A program made the position numbers and the translations under genes. Shown one piece after another: positions 1-8,127 of a stretch of 64,000 bases of DNA. A model generated the notes under the pieces. That model was not told where the DNA came from. It worked only from the letters and a program-made list of their open reading frames with translations, and did no database searches. The stretch spans positions 17,324 to 81,323 of the forward strand of contig CAYHIW010000001.1 of the NCBI GenBank assembly GCA_964356745.1, given 5' to 3'. Each line of letters begins with the position of its first letter. Within the stretch, counting starts at the first letter, position 1. The stretch comes from CAYHIW01 sp964356745. Lineage in GTDB: Bacteria > Patescibacteriota > Microgenomatia > UBA1406 > GWC2-37-13.

Positions 1-253
1 CAGCATGATCTGCGCCCGGCAACCACAATGTATTAAACCCTTGTAGTTTACGGTAGCGAATCATAATGTCTTCATATACATACATTGCATGCCCCATATG
101 AAGATCTGCATTAGCGTTAGGTGGAGGAAGTATTATGCAGAATGACTTTTCTTTCTTGAAATTTTTATCAATTGTGGCCTTAAAAAGATCTTTTTCTTCC
201 CACTGTTGATACAGTAAATCTTCGTGCTCGGATGGAATAAACGTTTTGTCCAC
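1..253 (-). CDS. valS: Valyl-tRNA synthetase, N-terminal part (runs off left edge)
   Basis: Partial class I aminoacyl-tRNA synthetase that would charge tRNA-Val. The 84 visible codons show the class I signature as PPPNANADLHMGHA (HIGH box as HMGH), followed by YRKLQGFNTLWLPGADHA, the usual ValS wording after that box. IleS would normally read PPPYANG there, so ValS is preferred. The start is a GTG at 253; the -10 box TATAAT (259-264, minus strand) ends 5 nt before it, so the transcript should begin at or next to the start codon with no leader. The 3' part, including KMSKS and the editing domain, lies outside the window. Confidence 0.9.
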   Translation of the reverse strand, partial: MDKTFIPSEHEDLLYQQWEEKDLFKATIDKNFKKEKSFCIILPPPNANADLHMGHAMYVYEDIMIRYRKLQGFNTLWLPGADHA

Positions 254-258
254 GAGTT

Positions 259-273
259 ATTATACCGTATAAT
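259..273. promoter_or_regulatory. Back-to-back palindromic -10 boxes for valS and the YYY gene
   Basis: The 15-bp sequence ATTATACCGTATAAT is a palindrome except at its centre. Each half gives a TATAAT: minus strand at 259-264, 5 nt from the valS GTG, and plus strand at 268-273, 8 nt from the ATG at 282. One element therefore appears to drive two divergent leaderless mRNAs, and polymerases could not occupy both boxes at once. Confidence 0.75.
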
Positions 274-281
274 AATTAGCT

Positions 282-2372
282 ATGGATTGGCTTACTTCTT
301 CTCTTCAATGGTACGCGATGCTCCTACTCCTCGGCCTCATCTTCTATCCCATATCGACCAAACTCTTTGGAGCTTTTATCGACCGAGGGTATCCGTTTGC
401 CAAAACCATAGGGATTTTACTAGTCAGTTACGCTATTTTTCTTTTGGGATTTATTTTCCCGCCTTTTCATCCTATAACGCTTTCGCTCGTTATCTTTGGG
501 TTTCTTATCTTCAGTGCTATTGTACATCGATCAAAAAGTAAGGAAAAAAATCACATTAATCGAAGGTTGATTATTTTTGAAGAATTTCTCTTTCTAGCTT
601 CGTTTTTGTTTCTTGCATGGATGCGCGGTCATGAACCTTCGATACACGGACTCGAAAAATTTATGGACTTTGGCTTTATGAACTCTATCCTCAGATCAAA
701 TCACTTTCCTCCAATTGATATGTGGCTCCCTCCTCGTTCAATTAACTACTACTATTTCGGTCATCTCACGGGTAGCGTACTCATTAAGCTTTCGCAGATA
801 AAACCGTCAATTGGTTACAATCTTGTTCTCGCTACTATTTTTGCTCAAGGAATTACGCTCACATTCTCTTTTATCATCAACCTTATATTGTCATTGAAGT
901 CTCGTATTAACACCATAAAACTAACTGTATTTGGTCTTGTTGGAGCGTTTATAGTCAACTTAGGAGGGAATCTCCACGCGATATATCTTTTTACCAAGGG
1001 GTATCCTAATGAGAACCCCGTTCCTTTCTGGACAATACTCTCTTGGTTTAATCCAACACATTACTGGTATCCAAACGCAACGAGATTTATTCCATTTACC
1101 ATTCATGAATTTCCTTCGTATTCATACGTGGTAGCGGATCTTCACGGCCACGTCTTCGATATTCCATTCGTTCTCCTTACTCTCACCCTCCTCTTCGTCT
1201 TCTTCACCAACAAAAAACTTCACAATTCATCACCTGCCTCACCAGCAGGCGGGTTCGTAATTCGTAATTCGATATTATTCGGTTTTTTAACTGCAATCCA
1301 CTACATGACCAATGCGTTTGACGGACCGATCTATCTCTTACTTATATTTTTGTGCTACGTATCGCTTTTTAAATTCTCAAAACGCTTTTTCTTGAGCATA
1401 GGAGTCACCATTGCATCATTCATTGCTTTTTCTCTCCCATTCACGCTTACATTCCAACCATTTGCCAATGGGATTGCTATGAACTGTGCGCCGCAGTTTC
1501 TTATTACTCTCAAAAAGATCGGTCCCTTCTTATTCGAAGCAGATAAATGTCAACCATCAGCATTATGGATGCTTTTTGTCCTATGGGGATTCTTTTTAAT
1601 CAACTTCATTCTGTTTGCACTCAGTATATTCACCGGGAAAAAGAGAGAAACACCCGAACAATCTGACTTTTTCATATTCATTTTGTTCTTTCTTGGGACG
1701 ATACTTATTCTTATTCCAGAATTTTTTTATGTTAAAGATATCTATCCTGCACATTTTCGCGCAAACACCATGTTCAAGCTCGGATACCAAGCTTTTATTA
1801 TGATGGGAATAGCCTCAACTTATGCGTTATTTCGTATGTCTAAGGTTAAAAGAGTTGTTTTCTCCTTACCATTCTTTTTGATTGTTCTGTATCCATTTTT
1901 CTCCTTTCCTTCGTACTACAGTCTTGACTCGAAAAACAAAGTACAGCTTGATGGAATCGAATGGCTTACAGAAACATATCTTGAAGACAAACAAATCGTT
2001 GAGTATTTAAATACGCAGATTAAAGATCAACCTGTCATACTAGAGGCTCAAGGAGACTCGTACACTGATCATGGTAGAATATCGGCCAACACCGGTCTTC
2101 CAACCGTCGCTGGATGGCAGGTACATGAATGGTTGTGGAGGGGCTCCCACAAGGTCGTAGGTGACCGCATTCCAGACATCGAAGCCATGTACGAATCCCA
2201 CGATGTTAATAAGACAAAAAATCTTCTGAAGAAATACCACGTACAGTACATCGTCGTATCTCAGCTTGAGAGAAAGAAATATAAAAAACTATACGATGAT
2301 AAGTTTAGAGTGTTGGGAAAGAAAATATTTGAATCAAGTAATGGGTTTGGGGCTTTGTACCAGGTAAAATAA
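282..2372 (+). CDS. DUF2298 (Chlor_Arch_YYY) polytopic membrane protein
   Basis: Predicted 696-aa inner-membrane protein with about 12 or more hydrophobic segments. The family hallmark, a Tyr triplet, is visible as INYYYFGH (Tyr near residues 156-158). A second conserved stretch near residue 490, AHFRANTMFKLGYQ, is also typical. The DUF2298/YYY family is a putative GT-C-like membrane glycosyltransferase group found in Archaea, Chloroflexi and CPR; its substrate is unknown. The C-terminal 150 residues are soluble and probably face outward. Between two membrane segments (residues about 315-330) the protein contains a repeat-derived insert reading SSPASPAGGFVIRNS. The start at 282 sits 8 nt after a TATAAT, so the mRNA should be leaderless. 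Confidence 0.85.
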   Translation: MDWLTSSLQWYAMLLLLGLIFYPISTKLFGAFIDRGYPFAKTIGILLVSYAIFLLGFIFPPFHPITLSLVIFGFLIFSAIVHRSKSKEKNHINRRLIIFEEFLFLASFLFLAWMRGHEPSIHGLEKFMDFGFMNSILRSNHFPPIDMWLPPRSINYYYFGHLTGSVLIKLSQIKPSIGYNLVLATIFAQGITLTFSFIINLILSLKSRINTIKLTVFGLVGAFIVNLGGNLHAIYLFTKGYPNENPVPFWTILSWFNPTHYWYPNATRFIPFTIHEFPSYSYVVADLHGHVFDIPFVLLTLTLLFVFFTNKKLHNSSPASPAGGFVIRNSILFGFLTAIHYMTNAFDGPIYLLLIFLCYVSLFKFSKRFFLSIGVTIASFIAFSLPFTLTFQPFANGIAMNCAPQFLITLKKIGPFLFEADKCQPSALWMLFVLWGFFLINFILFALSIFTGKKRETPEQSDFFIFILFFLGTILILIPEFFYVKDIYPAHFRANTMFKLGYQAFIMMGIASTYALFRMSKVKRVVFSLPFFLIVLYPFFSFPSYYSLDSKNKVQLDGIEWLTETYLEDKQIVEYLNTQIKDQPVILEAQGDSYTDHGRISANTGLPTVAGWQVHEWLWRGSHKVVGDRIPDIEAMYESHDVNKTKNLLKKYHVQYIVVSQLERKKYKKLYDDKFRVLGKKIFESSNGFGALYQVK
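1224..1271 (+). repeat. GC-rich palindrome plus TTCGTAA repeat inside the YYY gene
   Basis: The core CCTGCCTCACCAGCAGG (1233-1249) is a hairpin-forming palindrome, followed by GCGGG and then tandem TTCGTAATTCGTAATTCG. It keeps the reading frame and adds about 16 residues to a loop of the YYY protein. A very similar element occurs in-frame at 15805-15828, and a related palindrome at 38303-38316. Confidence 0.6.
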
Positions 2373-2380
2373 ACATACTC

Positions 2381-2474
2381 TTGACAATACAAAAGCACTG
2401 TGATATTTTCTTTAATTGAGCATTACTACTCGTCGTCCCCTAAATACGAGCGATAGTGATGCTCATTTTTTTTA
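2381..2474 (+). ncRNA. Candidate ~58-nt RNA: promoter, hairpin and T-tract
   Basis: A TTGACA (2381-2386), exact 17-bp spacer and TATTTT (2404-2409) are followed by an imperfect stem pairing 2418-2432 with 2447-2464, then a run of nine T ending at 2473. This has the form of a short self-terminated transcript starting near 2416. The same hairpin could instead simply terminate the upstream YYY gene. The RNA would be antisense to the last eight codons of the small minus-strand gene at 2440-2586. The terminator reading is firmer than the independent-RNA reading. Confidence 0.4.
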
Positions 2475-2586
2475 TTAAGTTTTTGCTCCGCAATTGTAAC
2501 AGCTCATTCTTCAAAAAAAATCCATCTTTACCGTACTCCCTTTCTGATAGATTTTTGAGTCCTTTGACTGCGACCGATACTCTCAT
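2440..2586 (-). CDS. Unrecognised 48-aa small protein with consensus promoter
   Basis: Open frame of 48 codons, too short for routine ORF calling. The protein starts MRVSVAVKGLKNLSEREY, is basic and soluble, and ends in a TAG. I do not recognise it. Support comes from a near-perfect promoter: TTGACA (2616-2621), 17-bp spacer, TATATT (2593-2598), then AAATTT directly before the ATG, the same leaderless geometry as established genes in this window. Its tail overlaps, antisense, the hairpin at 2418-2464. No homology can be judged from the sequence alone. Confidence 0.5.
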   Translation of the reverse strand: MRVSVAVKGLKNLSEREYGKDGFFLKNELLQLRSKNLIKKMSITIARI

Positions 2587-2592
2587 AAATTT

Positions 2593-2621
2593 AATATAAA
2601 CAGGATAAAAATATTTGTCAA
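2593..2621 (-). promoter_or_regulatory. Consensus promoter of the 48-aa gene
   Basis: TTGACA at 2616-2621 and TATATT at 2593-2598 are separated by exactly 17 bp; the ATG follows after 6 nt. A sigma70-type promoter for a leaderless message. Confidence 0.7.
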
Positions 2622-2752
2622 GACCTATAGAAAAATAGCACTACACTATAAGATATCTCATAGTAAATAGAGTGACGATTGGGTCGTCTTATCAACCTAA
2701 TATTATTTGTTCGCATTTTGTGGACAAAGTAAGTATAATGACTCCTATTATT

Positions 2753-3472
2753 ATGAAAGTATCGATTCTCACCTATAACCTTCTCTTAAATAAAGCAGCA
2801 AAAGAACTGGAACAAATCATAGGCTCGCATAATCCCGACTTTTTGTTTTTCCAGGAATTAGCTACGGATGACAAGAATTTACGCACTATTGAAAAGCTTA
2901 ATTACCGCCTGGCAGACTACTCCAATAGCTTCATGAGGTGGGGGAAGATCTACGGAGTTGCTACTTTTTACAAACCTCAAACATTCAACCTTATCAACTC
3001 AACGAGCTTTAGTCTACCTAGTAGCCTCTATCAAATGATCACCTTTATTATAAAAAATAAGAAAAATCCCCGCACAGTGCTTAGAAACGAATTCCAGTGT
3101 AAGAAAAATGGTAAGTTTATCACAACGTATAATATTCACCTTACTCCTGTTGCAACTAATACGCTTAGACTCAAACAGATAATCAATACATTTCACGATC
3201 TCCATTTAAGTAAAAAAAACTCAATAATCATTGCTGGTGACTTCAATTATCCATATGGAAGGAAGAAATTTGAAACAATTATTCAAAAATACAAGCTTAA
3301 AGAAGCAACAAATAATATCGACTATACGTTGGAACGGAAGATTCTGAAGACGTTTTCAATTAAATTGAAACTTGACTATGTTCTTTATAAAAACATCAAA
3401 ATAGCCTCGAACAAGAAAATTCAGGTGAAATACTCTGACCACTACCCCATCCTTTCAACTTTTACCCTCTAA
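2753..3472 (+). CDS. Endonuclease/exonuclease/phosphatase (EEP) family protein
   Basis: 239-aa EEP-fold phosphoesterase. Visible family motifs in order: an N-terminal beta strand ending in Asn (LTYNLL), the metal-binding Glu in FFQELA, the catalytic GDFNYP near residue 162, and the C-terminal SDHYPI near residue 228. Substrate cannot be told; members cleave DNA, phosphoinositides or sphingomyelin. The frame is open further upstream, but a TATAAT at 2734-2739 lies inside that extension and 13 nt before the ATG at 2753, so this start is preferred. The stop overlaps the convergent glycosyltransferase by 4 nt. Confidence 0.8.
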   Translation: MKVSILTYNLLLNKAAKELEQIIGSHNPDFLFFQELATDDKNLRTIEKLNYRLADYSNSFMRWGKIYGVATFYKPQTFNLINSTSFSLPSSLYQMITFIIKNKKNPRTVLRNEFQCKKNGKFITTYNIHLTPVATNTLRLKQIINTFHDLHLSKKNSIIIAGDFNYPYGRKKFETIIQKYKLKEATNNIDYTLERKILKTFSIKLKLDYVLYKNIKIASNKKIQVKYSDHYPILSTFTL

Positions 3473-4272
3473 TAGCGGGAGAAGAAGTCTTTGATTTGTT
3501 TCAAATATACGTCCTTATCCTTTCTTGTCAGCTTCTTACGATAGAGATGTCCTCCCATTTCGTAATTAAAGATCTTTTCTTTCACGTCTCCTTTGAATAA
3601 CGTGTACACCGTCCCAACAAGAAGTTTATACATCGACTGGAACCTACCCTCTCTACGAATCCTTCTGAATGAGAATTTTATTTTAATATTATTAAGCGGT
3701 TTGGCACGCACACCCCAGATTTTTGCTTTTTGAATGAGATTGTGGTCTTCAGATATGTATAACTCTTCTTCAAATCCACCAATTTGCATAAATAAATTCT
3801 TTTGAATGATAATTGAACCTACCGATGATAAGGGCTTACCGAACGACTGTGATGCTTGAATTACAAAATTGACAAGCTGATAAAACGCTTTTGTCTCGGG
3901 CGTGCTATCCTCAGGATCAACATACGGTAAGAAAAGCAATCCTTTTTGTTTTTCGATGAAAGCCTGCAAACGCTTAGTAAAAGTTGGATTGATCCTGCAA
4001 TCTGCATCAATAAAAATAAGAAATTCCCCCCTGCTTTTTACAGCCCCAAGATTGCGCTGAAATGACACGTTTCGCATCTTACTTTCTAAAAAAATAAGCG
4101 GCAACACAGTTCCGAACTGTGCAGCCTTAACTTTCGTTTGATCGTCTGACTTACCGTCCACAATAACCACCTCAAAATTCTTCATTTTCTGATTGTGTAA
4201 ATCGGCAAGAAGTCGAGGAAGATACTTCTCTTCGTTCAACGTGGGAATAATTACAGAAAATAAAGGACTCAT
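3469..4272 (-). CDS. GT2 family glycosyltransferase
   Basis: 267-aa GT-A fold transferase that should move a sugar from a nucleotide-sugar to a cell-surface acceptor. The N-terminus FSVIIPTLNEEKYLPRLL, the IVDGKSDDQT nucleotide-binding stretch and the metal-binding DAD triad (residues 89-91, FIDADCRI) are all present. No transmembrane helix is evident. A TATAAT lies 12 nt before the start. It is divergent from a second GT2 gene, so the two probably act on the same surface polymer; acceptor unknown. Confidence 0.85.
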   Translation of the reverse strand: MSPLFSVIIPTLNEEKYLPRLLADLHNQKMKNFEVVIVDGKSDDQTKVKAAQFGTVLPLIFLESKMRNVSFQRNLGAVKSRGEFLIFIDADCRINPTFTKRLQAFIEKQKGLLFLPYVDPEDSTPETKAFYQLVNFVIQASQSFGKPLSSVGSIIIQKNLFMQIGGFEEELYISEDHNLIQKAKIWGVRAKPLNNIKIKFSFRRIRREGRFQSMYKLLVGTVYTLFKGDVKEKIFNYEMGGHLYRKKLTRKDKDVYLKQIKDFFSRY

Positions 4273-4318
4273 ATAGCGTTTTTGATTATACCATCATTCC
4301 ATTTGATACAATAGATAG

Positions 4319-5002
4319 ATGAAGATTTCGGTTGTGATACCGGTGTACAACGAGGAAGAGTATATCGAACCTTGTCTTACCAGTCTCATGCAACAAATTG
4401 AACCTCCAGACGAAATAATTGTCGTTGATAATAATTGTACTGACGATACGGTACAGATTGCAAAACAGTTCAATGTAAAAATCGTCAAAGAAGAAGAACA
4501 GGGAATGGCATTTTCTCGAACAAAAGGCTTTAACTGTGCTCGATATGACATCATTGCTCGATGTGATGCTGACGCGATTCTTCCACCCAACTGGACTCAA
4601 CGAATCAAATTAAACTTCGAAAAACGGAGACGAATCGATGGTCTCATTGGCCTAAATACATTCTACGACTTTCCTTTAAGGAATATAAAACTGATGAATA
4701 AGGCCGCTATTTTTCTTGTTAAAGAAATTGCCGGACATTATCCACTGTTTGGCACGAGTATGGCTATCTCAAAAACCGTTTGGGACAGTATCAAAAATGA
4801 AGTGTGCCTCAATAACGACGACTTTCACGAAGACATTGATCTAAGTATTCATATTCATAACAAAGGCGGTATTATTGTTTTTGATCCTAAATTCCTTGCG
4901 CAATTTTCCGCACGAAGACTCAAGAAAAATCCGTATGAGTTTTTTATCGATTACCCTTCACGAATAATAACTACCATTAACGGACACTCATCTGCGACTT
5001 AA
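4319..5002 (+). CDS. GT2 family glycosyltransferase
   Basis: 227-aa GT-A glycosyltransferase. MKISVVIPVYNEEEYI opens the Rossmann-like domain, DEIIVVDNNCTDDT follows, and the DAD metal site is at residues 83-85 (RCDADAILPP). A C-terminal EDIDLSIHIHN stretch resembles the catalytic-base region (ED) of GT2 enzymes. TACAAT ends 6 nt before the ATG, so it is predicted to be leaderless. The 3' end runs 26 nt into the convergent ligase gene. Confidence 0.85.
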   Translation: MKISVVIPVYNEEEYIEPCLTSLMQQIEPPDEIIVVDNNCTDDTVQIAKQFNVKIVKEEEQGMAFSRTKGFNCARYDIIARCDADAILPPNWTQRIKLNFEKRRRIDGLIGLNTFYDFPLRNIKLMNKAAIFLVKEIAGHYPLFGTSMAISKTVWDSIKNEVCLNNDDFHEDIDLSIHIHNKGGIIVFDPKFLAQFSARRLKKNPYEFFIDYPSRIITTINGHSSAT

Positions 5003-6710
5003 ACATCGCTTCAATTTCTTTCAAGGTAGTTGCGTCTTCTGGTTTACGATCATCTCTAAAATGTTCTAATCGCGGAAATCGTAACGCATACCCCGCCGTA
5101 TGAACGGGTGAACGAGAAATTTCGTCCGCACGTATTTCAACGATAATCTCAGGCTTGACCCATGCGTCTACCCCTGTTGTTCTGTCAACTTTATATAAAG
5201 CGGGCTTTGTCTTTGATTTATATTTCGTGCATCGCTTCTTAAGTTGAATCCATTCCTCATCGGTGAGTCCGGTCCCAATCTTTGATACGGTAACAAAAAC
5301 GTCCTTCTTCTCGTCATAAACACCAGCCAAAAACGCACCAATTCCAAACGCAGTTCTCTTACCCTTTCCTGCGTCATAACCCATGACCAAACAGTCAACG
5401 GTATCTGTTATCTTACTTGCGTAACTTCTCTTAAATTTAATCCAGTTTGAAGCTCGAGCTCCTGCGCGATACACTCCGTCCAACTTCTTGGCAATAATAC
5501 CCTCAAGACCTCGGGCAATGGCTTCATCAAAAAGCGCCTCTATTTTTTTAGGATCGTCAACTACATCTTCTTGCGTCACAACGAGCGTATCTTTAAATGT
5601 GTCTCCTGAGATTTTTATAGATTTCAATAATTGCTTTCGCCTTTCGTGAAAAGGAATGTTTATATAATCCTCCCCGTTACAATACAACAAGTCGAATGCA
5701 AAAAGTCGAAGCGGGATTTCTTTTGCTTTTTCTGCAATGTTGTATTTTCTCTTTCGCTGAACGGTTTCTTGAAACGGTAAAAAACTACCAGAATACGGAT
5801 CAAATCCAATAGCTTCACCTTCAAATATGATTTCATCTACTCGTATTTCTCGCTCTATCCCTTCAACAAGATCAGGATACATATGGGTCACATCTTCTAG
5901 ATTCCTCGAGTATAACCTAGTCTGATTTTTACTGTAATGAATCTGCAAACGGAATCCATCATATTTGGGTTCGATCGCACATTTTCCTATTTTATCTATG
6001 ATCTCCGCTCCCGATGACAAGCGCTCTGCTCTCATCATAAGAATTGGCGTAAATACAGCGGGCTTAATCTTGTGAAGATTTTTATCTCGTGATTCTTTTA
6101 TCGTCTTGCCAAGAAGTCCAAGATCGGGTCGCACATGATACGCTGACTCAATTTGCGTACGAAGACTTTTATCTTTTTTCAAATACCAAGAGAATGCGTC
6201 AAGAACTGTCATGTCCGAGAATCCAAGACGAAGCACGCCTAAAGGAATACGTATAACATAGCGGCATGATAACGGATCTAATTGTCTAAACAAATGAGAC
6301 AGAAGACTTATTTTGGCTTCCTGTGATTTTTCACCTGATTTCTTTGCAATCTCTAAAAGTCGTTCATATACCTCGCTTATCGAAAGATCTTCTTCTTCAA
6401 ATGAAGAGTAGAGTTTTTTGAAATGCTCAATCGTATCACCCAGATCTCCTATTTTTTTATAATGATCATCAAATAATCTCTTCTCCAGATGCAACGCAGA
6501 CAAGACAGCGCGCGAAATAATCTTCTCTCCCAAACCAAACTCAACAGACGCAAACTGAGGAGCAACTCTCCCTTGCATTAAATATAGCGCCTTATCAATC
6601 TCATTGATATGAAGCTTATCAATAAGCTCTGCAAGAAGATGCGTTATAGTTAAACGAGAAGATGAATTCTCGATTTTTTGAAAGTATATTGCCAGTTCGC
6701 GAAATTTCAT
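4977..6710 (-). CDS. lig: ATP-dependent DNA ligase, archaeal type
   Basis: 577-aa ATP-dependent ligase that seals DNA nicks through a lysyl-AMP intermediate. Motif I is IEPKYDGFR with the adenylated Lys at residue 249; motif III appears as LFAFDLLYCNG, motif IV as EGIIAKKLDG and motif V as ASNWIKFKRSY. The N-terminal all-helical DNA-binding domain (LSCRYVIRIPLGVLRLG) is the one typical of archaeal LigB and eukaryotic ligase I. Most bacteria replicate with NAD+-dependent LigA; whether one exists elsewhere in this genome cannot be told. It starts 5 nt after the Fic gene, so the two are probably one operon. Confidence 0.92.
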   Translation of the reverse strand: MKFRELAIYFQKIENSSSRLTITHLLAELIDKLHINEIDKALYLMQGRVAPQFASVEFGLGEKIISRAVLSALHLEKRLFDDHYKKIGDLGDTIEHFKKLYSSFEEEDLSISEVYERLLEIAKKSGEKSQEAKISLLSHLFRQLDPLSCRYVIRIPLGVLRLGFSDMTVLDAFSWYLKKDKSLRTQIESAYHVRPDLGLLGKTIKESRDKNLHKIKPAVFTPILMMRAERLSSGAEIIDKIGKCAIEPKYDGFRLQIHYSKNQTRLYSRNLEDVTHMYPDLVEGIEREIRVDEIIFEGEAIGFDPYSGSFLPFQETVQRKRKYNIAEKAKEIPLRLFAFDLLYCNGEDYINIPFHERRKQLLKSIKISGDTFKDTLVVTQEDVVDDPKKIEALFDEAIARGLEGIIAKKLDGVYRAGARASNWIKFKRSYASKITDTVDCLVMGYDAGKGKRTAFGIGAFLAGVYDEKKDVFVTVSKIGTGLTDEEWIQLKKRCTKYKSKTKPALYKVDRTTGVDAWVKPEIIVEIRADEISRSPVHTAGYALRFPRLEHFRDDRKPEDATTLKEIEAMFKSQMSVR

Positions 6711-6715
6711 ATATC

Positions 6716-7756
6716 TTACGCCATTATATATCGAGCGGCTTTTGTACTCCCTACCTTTTTAATAAGATTGTTACTGACGAGATCTTTAATATCTCGCAAG
6801 ACCGTGTCTTCTGAGACGTCTGGAAATAGTGAAGAAAAACTTTGATTTTGTAAGTATCCTATGTCTTGAATGTACTCAATGATTTTGGTCTGGCGTTCGG
6901 TAATATAGATCTGCTGACCAAATTTCTGTTTCATTTTGACATCTCTTGAAAGTCGCAGTATTTTTTCTTTGATTTTTTCAAACTCAGATGCTGCACCACT
7001 CGTAAAATATTCTAGCCATGAGGTGAGATTTCCGGCCGATGCTTTTTGAAGATTTTGATAATAAGAAACTGCGTCTTTATCATAATATTCCTCAAGCGAA
7101 AAAAATCGACGTATATCATACCCCCCCAAAAGAAGTACTAATGTTGCAAGCACTCTCGCTACTCTTCCGTTACCATCGATAAACGGATGAATACGAACAA
7201 GTTCGTGATGAACAATCCCCGCTTTTAAGACGGGGTGAAGAATGTCTTTATCCTGTTGATTAACCCAGTATAAGAATTCACGAATGAGAAATGGTACTTC
7301 AAGTGGAGTTGGTGGACGAAACGTAACTTCCCCAGTCGAAGAGTTTTTTACCACAACCTGTTTGGTACGATACTCTCCCGACTGATCCTGGGAAAGAATA
7401 TTACTTACGATAATCCTGTGCAGTTTTTTAATAAGCGTATCGGTTATTTTTTCAATTTTGCGCTTTGCTTCGTCATCAATAAACTCAACGACTTTTCGAT
7501 AATTAATAATCTCCTCTATGTCTCTTGGACGCGCGATAACATCTTTACCTTGGAGTACTTCTTTGGCTTCGTCTTTATGAAGTTTATTTCCCTCGATGTG
7601 CGTGCCATGAAAGACCGAACGAACGACCGCGTCCTCTTTAAATTGCTTTTCCCATAAGGGAAGAAGTGGTGCATGACGAATAACCTCTTCAGATGCTTCG
7701 ATACGAGAGATTGCGTTGAGAATTTTATTGGTTATCTCATATGAAGGCTTAAACAT
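6716..7756 (-). CDS. Fic family protein (AMPylase-like) with C-terminal winged helix
   Basis: 346-aa Fic enzyme. The catalytic loop HPFIDGNGRVAR (about residues 190-201) is intact, so nucleotidyl transfer to a protein target is likely. An upstream THIEGNKL stretch resembles the autoinhibitory helix found N-terminal to class II Fic domains. The last ~80 residues look like a winged-helix DNA-binding domain (RQTKIIEYIQDIGYLQNQ onward). The open frame begins at 7786, but a TATAAT (7764-7769) lies within that part and 7 nt before the ATG at 7756, so the shorter start is chosen. It leads the ligase gene. Target unknown. Confidence 0.85.
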   Translation of the reverse strand: MFKPSYEITNKILNAISRIEASEEVIRHAPLLPLWEKQFKEDAVVRSVFHGTHIEGNKLHKDEAKEVLQGKDVIARPRDIEEIINYRKVVEFIDDEAKRKIEKITDTLIKKLHRIIVSNILSQDQSGEYRTKQVVVKNSSTGEVTFRPPTPLEVPFLIREFLYWVNQQDKDILHPVLKAGIVHHELVRIHPFIDGNGRVARVLATLVLLLGGYDIRRFFSLEEYYDKDAVSYYQNLQKASAGNLTSWLEYFTSGAASEFEKIKEKILRLSRDVKMKQKFGQQIYITERQTKIIEYIQDIGYLQNQSFSSLFPDVSEDTVLRDIKDLVSNNLIKKVGSTKAARYIMA

Positions 7757-7777
7757 GAACAATATTATATCAATAAG

Positions 7778-7806
7778 TTGACACAATAGTGCTTTTGTAA
7801 TAGACT
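7778..7806 (+). promoter_or_regulatory. Consensus promoter for the VirB2-like pilin pair
   Basis: TTGACA (7778-7783), 17-bp spacer, TAGACT (7801-7806), then 7 nt to the ATG at 7814. It lies in the 57-bp gap divergent from the Fic gene. Confidence 0.75.
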
Positions 7807-7813
7807 GAAGCTC

Positions 7814-8125
7814 ATGATTTACGCGCTTCTTACCAAGGTTAATTTAGCAGATCCCCGCATCAATCCCACTGCTCAGTTTGGCGACTTCGCATCAATTCTC
7901 AATTTGGTAATGCCGATTATAATGGCGGGCGCTGCTCTTACCTTTTTTGGAATTATGTTATATGGCGCATACACTATTATTACAGCAAGTGGTAACCCGG
8001 AAAATATCACTAAGGCTCAGAAGATCTTTAAGTTTGCTATCATTGGACTTGTTATTGTACTTGCGGCTTTTTTGATTATAAAATTAATTGAGTTTGCAAT
8101 TAATACAAACATACCTGGTATCTGA
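7814..8125 (+). CDS. VirB2/TrbC-like small pilin-type membrane protein
   Basis: 103-aa protein with two strong hydrophobic helices (about residues 28-53 and 72-95) separated by a short cytoplasmic loop containing ASGNPENITKAQKIF. This pattern, with the ITKAQ loop, is the TrbC/VirB2 pilin-like type common in CPR genomes and related to the mycoplasma Mbov_0395 conjugal pilin-like proteins. Its role is unproven; no VirB4 or other type IV secretion ATPase lies nearby. The promoter is consensus and the mRNA leaderless. A paralogue follows after 2 nt. Confidence 0.65.
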   Translation: MIYALLTKVNLADPRINPTAQFGDFASILNLVMPIIMAGAALTFFGIMLYGAYTIITASGNPENITKAQKIFKFAIIGLVIVLAAFLIIKLIEFAINTNIPGI

Positions 8126-8127
8126 CT

